The notes under the pieces: generated by a model
What the model was told of the DNA's origin: nothing
The model's database searches: none
What the model saw: the letters and a program-made list of their open reading frames with translations, nothing else
Part shown: positions 58,049 through 64,000 of the stretch, in pieces
Numbering within the stretch: the stretch's first letter is position 1
How the letters are laid out: each line of letters opens with the position of its first letter
NCBI RefSeq assembly: GCF_041956535.1
Contig: NW_027192192.1
Span: 623,796 to 687,795 of the forward strand
DNA length: 64,000 nucleotides
From: Calcarisporiella thermophila CBS 279.70
Taxonomy: Eukaryota; Calcarisporiellomycota
Direction: 5' to 3'
Translations under genes and position numbers: made by a program

Positions 58049-59970
58049 ATGGTAATCATTTGGAATTAGTACACTTCCTATAATCTGATCCTATAATGTC
58101 TTCTTCTGACTCCACAGTCGACTTACGAAGTCTCCATCACACTTAAAGCCGTTAGCCAAAGCTCTCGAATCACGCTCGAGGTTAATGGCAAAGTGATCAT
58201 AAAAAAGCTCATTGAATACTCCTGCCAGCGCATGGGCATTTTTGAGACATGGAAATATGGCCTGTACGTACATTTCCAAGCTTCGTTACTAACATATATC
58301 AACTGATTTATCTATGTTCAGATATTCAGAAACTTCGAAGACCTGGCTCCTTGATAATCATACCATAAGCATGCATTCCAGACGCGCCCTGGTAAGTAAT
58401 TCCGCATTCTATCGGAAGATAAACCCAAACGAGACTTATAGATACATCGCAATAGTCCTCTTTAACTCTTCAATTCAAGCGTGGGTCATATTTTAATAAT
58501 GCGCTTTGCACACATTCACCTACAATTAAGCAAACTATTAAGGCACATAAGTTTTACGCCGCGCACAATATCAGAGCAATTTTTAGCAGTGCGAAACAGT
58601 TTTTTCCTAAGAAATATGTGCCAAATAGCATTTATCTCGCTGCCGTCATCTTCGATAGTAATGATCGTATTCTCCTTACTCCACAACGATTCCTTCCTAC
58701 AGTGCCAATTGTTTTAAATGACCCAGCATACAACTGGCTTGACGAGTCCAATCCCGTTTTTATCTCTTTCTTGAGTCATTTTAGGAGTTTTGGTGACACT
58801 TTTTCTTACAAATTCTCAGAGGATCTCAACCCACCTCCGCTGAAGAACAATGCTTCCGCAATATCTGACAATTTGAATCAGGAAAGAAGATTATGTAAAG
58901 GAATGCTTCTTGCTGCGGATCGCATGAAGCTAATGCTTCAATTAGAGGATATCGGATTTGCTTACGACAGTGTAATTGAGCTTAAAGATTCTGTAAAATT
59001 TCTAGTGGTAATCCGATTCGTCGATGAAGCCACCCAGAATGTGGTGGCAAGCGAGCTGCTTAGACGACACCAATTGGTATGGAAGTCCCCGCGGGGATCA
59101 CTTATACGAGAACATAGGATGTTTTCAGAACTTCTGAACGAATATACATCTTTCTTTGCGTCGCGAAATTTTAGCGAAAAAGGCCTTTATTTAGGGTTTA
59201 GATCTATGCTATATTCGACTTTCACTTCATGGAATCTGATTTCTATTCTATTTTCTCATCTCAGTCTATTTCATCTGGCCATATCACCAGCGGGAACGTA
59301 CATTCTTGTTGCGAAGGGACGCAAATACATGATTCCGATGATCAGTATTCGCTATGAAAGTGATACTTTATCGCCAGAGGAATTGAAATGGCTACGATGG
59401 GTGTGCTCTTTGACCAAAAATGAGATCAGAGAGCAGATACATATGATTTCCTCTAACCCCTCAACTCGACTTGGTGGGTTCCAGAAGGATTTCATTAGCG
59501 CTTATTTCGATCTCCAGAGACACACGGTAGGGATTTCTTTTCTTCAGCTATTCCATACCCATACTCATTGAACAGCTTTTGTGAAGGGAATTGAGTTCGA
59601 CCCTTCTGATCTTTACTGCGATGGAGTTCTTAACATCTGTTTTCCATCTCTAAAATGGTGCGAATTTGCCGATGCAAGCGGAGCCTTAGATGCCGAAAAC
59701 CCTTCCTCTTCTGCTAACGCGATAATGATTGTGAAGCATTTTCAATACCCATCAGAGCCCTCCTCGCATACTCTCAACGATGAAGTGTTTTCATACTTTC
59801 CTATTAAGGCGTTTGAATCGTTGTGTTCAGCGTCGGATGTGCTACAAGAGGACGAGTACGGATTAGTTTTCAATAAGGCACAGTGGTCGAAGGAGCGCGT
59901 GTGGTACGCGCGTATTTCTGAATGGGATTTGCAGCGAAGTAGGAGTTGGCATGGGAATGGGACGCTCTAA
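58049..59970 (+). CDS. Unrecognised 532-residue protein with a ubiquitin-like N-terminus
   Basis: Predicted exons: 58049-58051 (ATG only), 58118-58263, 58322-58391, 58531-59526 and 59587-59970. Frames join cleanly at every junction; the 58392-58530 intron is the least certain. Residues 2-70 (YEVSITLKAVSQSSRITLEV, ETWKYGLYSETSKTWLLDNH) have the alternation of a ubiquitin-like or Ras-binding-type fold such as ELMO or FERM F0/F1, by pattern only. The rest is mixed helix and strand (SIYLAAVIFDSNDRILLTPQ, VKFLVVIRFVDEATQNVVAS, GTYILVAKGRKYMIPMISIR) with no catalytic motif I can name. No signal peptide and no membrane helix are obvious. The next gene downstream, on the same strand, encodes an ADF-H/PH protein, so a cytoskeletal role is a loose guess. 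Confidence 0.6.
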
Positions 59971-60355
59971 ACCCTATAAAGAAATAGAATAGTCTTTATT
60001 TACAATAATTTATATATTTATGATTGTATTATGTTTCAGGTCATTTTAGTGTGCGATTCCCTAAAAGGTGTGTAACCAAGAGGTGCATTATAATATAGTC
60101 ATTATTTTGTCGCAATATTACCTGCTTACCTCAGGAAAATAGCCAGCGTGAGTAACCAAGGAATGAGAAGGACTAATTTAACCCTCGAATTACAACGAAA
60201 CAACTCTAATATACGCCCGATCATTCATTTCAGGCTCCGAGGTCATTATTTCAATTAATGATTTTCTATTTTTCTCTGTTTCGAATTTGTTCTCACTTTT
60301 CACTTTATCATTCTCCCTTCTAGCTCATCAGCTAAAGCAGCTAAAGCATTTGAAA
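59971..60355. other. Intergenic region
   Basis: 385 bp of AT-rich sequence between two plus-strand genes, with a pyrimidine-rich stretch at 60270-60320 just before the next start. Nothing else was seen. Confidence 0.5.
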
Positions 60356-61895
60356 ATGAGCTGTACTATGGCAGATCCCGCCATTTTCTCAACTTACCAA
60401 GAAATCTTATCCGGAAATGTCGTCTGGTTAGTTGAATTCTATTGAAGCTATCAACTATCATAGCTATTCAGTGGTTACTAATGTGACATTTAAACAGGAT
60501 GATTCTAGGCTATAGTGGGACTCGAGATGTGATTTCTTTCTATTCCAAGGGAACAAATATGGATGAGTTTCGTAGAAATCTGAATGAAGACGTGTTGTAT
60601 GGATTCGTGCGGATTGAGGGAAGGTGTGCTTTTATCACCTATATGAGTGAGCAGGTTAGCGGAGTGAGAAGAGGTAATGGTCGAATTTTGAGTCGTCCAT
60701 CTTGGTACTTATTCTGATAACTTTCTTCATCGACCAGCTCGGGCTCTCGTCCACGGTAGAAGCATAAGTAGTCAGCTTAAGGTATAGCTAATATATACAA
60801 AAAATAAAATATCGAATTAGAATTAACAGAATGCTTTTTTTTTTTCCTTGCAACTCAAGGATTATGATGTTCATTTCACTGCTACTAGTTTGGACGATGT
60901 CAGTGACAACAGTTTGCGCCATCGTCTGAAGCTTGTACATTCAAACAACCGACGTTCCACATCCTCTGTCCAAGAAACACCGCCACTCTCCCCTGTAGCC
61001 TCGCCCGAACTCCACTCATCACGGGTAAGTGGCCAAAGTCCACCGATGCAAACAGCGAACACTCCGGTCAATACTATGGAACATTCCCCTACGTTGCCGA
61101 GATCACCGACAGCCTATACAGAGGAAGATAGCGAGGAGGAAGACCTTGAAACGTGGATGGAGGAGGAAAACCAATTGCTGGAGATGTATCCGGATAAACG
61201 AAAGTCTAAACAAAGATATTCTAAGGACAGTGGGGCATCCATAGAGAATTCACCTGGGCCAGCACCCCAACATCCACCCCCGGTTCCAAATGAGACTATC
61301 CCGGTGCGTCGAACTGATGGTGAAGAGAAAAAGCGGTCTCCCACCGCACGCAGTGAAAACAAGAATAAAGGGAAAGCTCTGCAGCCACCACCACTGGCAC
61401 CCCGTCCTCCTGAGACCCTTCAGAAAGACCCCAAGAGTATGCAGACGAAACGCTCGAGCAAAACGAATGGCTGGAAGGAAACAAATACAAACGCTGCTTC
61501 AAACGCAGTGGATATAAACGTAATGGTCCCGCTTATCCTCATATAGCTGATTCTTACTCATTTTTGTAATTTCGACTCATTAGGACCCAGACCAATTATG
61601 TGGATATATCTCATGCCAGGTACATCATGCTAGCTTCTGGAAGCGGCGCTGGTTTATCTTGAGTAATAAACGCATGCGATTGTACCGCGATTTTATGGAC
61701 GCGTGGAGAGAAAGAGATCCCACGAGAGTTGTTGATTTAAATAACATACGTCAGGTTGAGGCGGCCGAGGAAGAAGTGTTTATGCCCAACTCATTCCGAG
61801 TTAAATTCGATGATTCATCGCTTTACTTTTTCGCCGACAGTCCCAAAGGGCGCGAACTAGTTGTAGAATATCTCAAGAAGCTTTCGGTTTGTTGA
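60356..61895 (+). CDS. ADF-H (coactosin/Abp1-type) plus PH domain protein
   Basis: Five exons: 60356-60426, 60498-60673, 60738-60781, 60860-61519 and 61584-61895, giving 420 residues. Residues 1-115 form an actin-depolymerising-factor homology domain of the coactosin/drebrin/Abp1 type: DPAIFSTYQEILSGN, VVWMILGYSG, DVLYGFVRIEGRCAFITYMS, EQVSGVRRARALVHG and LKDYDVHFTATSLDD. Residues 120-315 are disordered and rich in Ser, Pro and charged residues, with PPPLAPRPPE-type SH3-ligand runs and an acidic patch. The C-terminus is a PH domain: CGYISCQVHHASFWKRRWFI, LSNKRMRLYRDF and SLYFFADSPKGRELVVEYLK. The Trp in the final PH helix is replaced. It probably links F-actin to phosphoinositide-bearing membrane. 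ADF-H with a C-terminal PH domain is an uncommon pairing. Confidence 0.82.
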
Positions 61896-62140
61896 GTTTA
61901 GATAACTGTTTTATTTATTTCACCCAACAATTAGCGATATGTATGCTCAGTAATTCTAATCATAAATTGTACCTTAATGCCTCTACTAATTTTGGTAAAA
62001 ATAATAAATTTAATGGTCTTTTGATTGTCAATCTGTCATGACGGAGAATCACGTCACAAGCAAGCCGCTTCCATATTCCCTATAAAATCCGCATCGACCA
62101 ACCAGGATATTATTACTGGACAGCCCTATCGAATCCCGAA

Positions 62141-63219
62141 ATGACAGAAAGCCAGATCCCGGATGCCTCTTCCCCAGACAACTTGGCGGTATATGTGGAG
62201 CACCTTAATTTCGATTTTGGAGGTCCTGCTATCCTCCAGGATGTAAACCTCGCTCTCCCCCGAGGATCACGTTGTTTGCTTGTCGGTGCTAATGGGGCGG
62301 GCAAAACAACGCTACTACGTATCCTGGCAGGTAAACGGATGGTGAAATCTACCGTCAAAGTTCTCGGCACGGGATCCTTTTCCAACCCGCCACCTGTAAT
62401 TATTGCTAAATCTCGAATGCAGGCACTCTTCTAATTATTATTGCATTAGATGGGGGTAACCTACCTAGGCACCGAATGGGCGTCCAATCCCGTGACTCGC
62501 AGTGACATTCGGGTAGATCATCTTATCCGCAGTATCGGTGGTGATCGCTATCCCGAGCGCCGTGATCTTCTCGTTAGTATCTTGGATGTCGATGAGACCT
62601 GGCATATGCATGAAGTTTCTGACGGCGAACGCCGCCGAGTTCAACTCGTACTTGGTCTATTGAAACCATGGGATTTGCTGCTTCTCGATGAAGTGACGGT
62701 CGATTTGGATGTACTAGTGCGCGCCGAATTTCTGCAGTTCTTGAAGCGTGAGACAGAGGAACGGAATGCGACCATTGTGAGTATGGGTGTATAGGGTGCG
62801 GATTTTACCTCTTTCTTATAGATCAATCTGTACGTGGTTAGGTATATGCAACACATATTTTCGACGGCATCGGCGAATGGCCAACGCACTTTGTGCGGAT
62901 GGTAAAGGGCACTGTAGTGCAGACTCATGAAATAACCAATTTCCCCGAGTTTGATGCATTCCGAGAATATCATCAGAAGCATCGTATTGCCGACTCTCCA
63001 CTGATGGCGATGTGTTTAACTTGGCTCAAACAGGTACGTTTAGTGCAGTTAGAATAATTTGAAGGGCTCTTTCTAATACAAGCGACATAGGATCGGGCGT
63101 TGCTTCGACGCGAGAAACTAAAGAACAAGGACGAACACAAACCGACACGATGGGAGGAATTGAGCGAGGATATGAAGACGTTCGGCGATCGCTATTATAA
63201 TTACTGGAAGAACTACTAG
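62141..63219 (+). CDS. CAF16: CAF16-type soluble ABC ATPase
   Basis: Four exons: 62141-62395, 62450-62776, 62842-63033 and 63091-63219, giving 300 residues. The single ABC domain has [20 protein letters not shown], Walker [11 protein letters not shown], the CAF16 block [20 protein letters not shown], signature [19 protein letters not shown] and Walker [13 protein letters not shown], with [17 protein letters not shown] after the switch region. There are no transmembrane helices. The C-terminal tail ([16 protein letters not shown] and GDRYYNYW) matches CAF16/ABCI-type proteins. Yeast Caf16 associates with the CCR4-NOT complex and Mediator proteins. The signature reads VSDGE in place of LSGGQ, as is common in this family. 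Complete and intact. Confidence 0.93.
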
Positions 63220-63438
63220 ACCCTTAGAGAATGTAGATAGAACTCCACTTGGCTGTTTTATTTTTATTACAATAAAAAGCATAGAAATATACATTATATT
63301 TAAACGCATAAGATTCGTCTGAATGAAAAATAAAAAGATATATTTTCTAATAAATTAACGGAAAAAACACAGGCATTTCATAACCAAACGAAGAGTAAAG
63401 AAAGAATATAACAAAACGCGTCTTTGTTTTTTATCAAA

Positions 63439-64000
63439 TTAAGGGGAGATACCCGAGAGCTCACGTTCTAAATCTTCATCCATAGGTATTGCAGACGTTT
63501 GGACGACTGCGCTGGCAATGCTCTCCTCCTGCTCCATCGCGTCAAACTTGCCATCTACTGGATCGGTGTAACTTGTAGCTGATGCAGGTGTCGGATGGTC
63601 TTGGCTATCGCTTGGAGATATGGGACTACAAAATGAATATGTCAATTAAGTTTCAAATCGTGTCGTTTAGCTCTAACACCCACTTTTCCCTACGAACACC
63701 CGTCACATCCAGACGCAGGCTATTTCGCTGATTACGGAACTTGCGCACCTCGTTTGCAATCATTTCTAGCATAAATGGTATTAGTGGGGGAGAAGAACTG
63801 CTGGCCAAATTTTCCTTAACCTACCTTTCATCTCGTTCATGTCATTGGTGGCCTCGAACGAGAAATCAAAGATCTCATGGTGAGAAGGCTACAGAAGCAT
63901 AAGATCAGCCACCGAATTCATGATCTTAGAAAAAGCAGAACATACCTCATCTTCCTCAAAGTGGAATGGAGCTAAGTACGGGTGTTCCAGTGCCTGCTGG
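63439..64000 (-). CDS. C-terminal part of an Slt2/ERK5-like MAP kinase (cut by window)
   Basis: Only the last exons are inside the window; the kinase domain lies beyond 64000. The first visible exon reads QALEHPYLAPFHFEEDE, the end of subdomain XI of MAP kinases. Next come PSHHEIFDFSFEATNDMNEM, the common-docking/L16 region, then KEMIANEVRKFRNQRNSLRL, the C-terminal helix. The combination DEP...FDFSFE...MKEMIANEV is closest to fungal Slt2/Mpk1 cell-wall-integrity kinases. A Ser/Thr/Pro-rich acidic tail (PSDSQDHPTPASATSY, SIASAVVQTSAIPMDEDLER) leads to the stop at 63441-63439. Exon joins use GTATGT, GTAGGT and similar donors. The subgroup is inferred from tail similarity alone. Confidence 0.82.

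Overview
This is a nuclear eukaryotic window. It is gene-dense, with about 29 protein-coding genes in 64 kb on both strands. Most genes are split by short introns of about 45-80 nt that begin GTAAGT, GTATGY or similar and end in YAG; several carry a CTAAC-like branch-point string. Gene models below were spliced by hand from the sequence and checked against what is known of each protein family. Exon edges are therefore predictions, and family names rest on recognised motifs, not on a database search.

The gene content points to an early-diverging fungus or close relative. Fungal-type traits are a cytochrome-b5/GT2 chitin synthase, a septin, a class II fructose-bisphosphate aldolase, a stand-alone gamma-glutamyl phosphate reductase, a plastocyanin-like GPI-type surface protein, and the tail of an Slt2-like MAP kinase. 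Beside them are genes more familiar from animals, amoebae or plants: muskelin, a DDX21-type helicase with a GUCT domain, a LARGE/B4GAT1-type GT49 glycosyltransferase, an FLVCR-like transporter, METTL22, AMMECR1 and TMEM33. A mitochondrial uL5m protein implies that mitochondrial translation is retained. I cannot name the species.

Layout: 0-5 kb holds a GT49 glycosyltransferase (cut by the left edge), RNA polymerase I subunit RPA43 and a septin. 5-12 kb holds the FLVCR-like transporter and the divergent ribosome-biogenesis pair RRS1 / DDX21-like helicase. 12-20 kb holds a large chitin synthase with an altered QxxRW motif, an eight-finger C2H2 regulator and a small SRPBCC protein. 20-31 kb holds the tRNA-splicing endonuclease catalytic subunit SEN2, a SUN-domain nuclear-envelope protein, class II aldolase and muskelin. 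32-43 kb holds mitoribosomal uL5m, ProA/PRO2, protein disulfide isomerase, a 2-hydroxyacyl-CoA lyase/oxalyl-CoA decarboxylase built from tiny exons, and the cupredoxin. 42-50 kb holds an F-box/LRR protein, METTL22, Elongator subunit ELP2 and a TFIIS-like protein without a zinc ribbon. 50-64 kb holds a P5A ATPase (SPF1/ATP13A1), AMMECR1, TMEM33/POM33, an unrecognised 532-residue protein, an ADF-H/PH two-domain protein, CAF16 and the C-terminus of the MAP kinase.

The genes do not form a pathway; this looks like ordinary housekeeping sequence. I see no transposon, virus, CRISPR array, rRNA or tRNA. The most unusual items are the chitin synthase lacking its product-site motif, the ADF-H/PH protein, the TFIIS-type protein without a zinc ribbon, the microexon cluster in the lyase gene, a triple promoter motif before the cupredoxin gene, and a diverged repeat near 18.2 and 19.1 kb.
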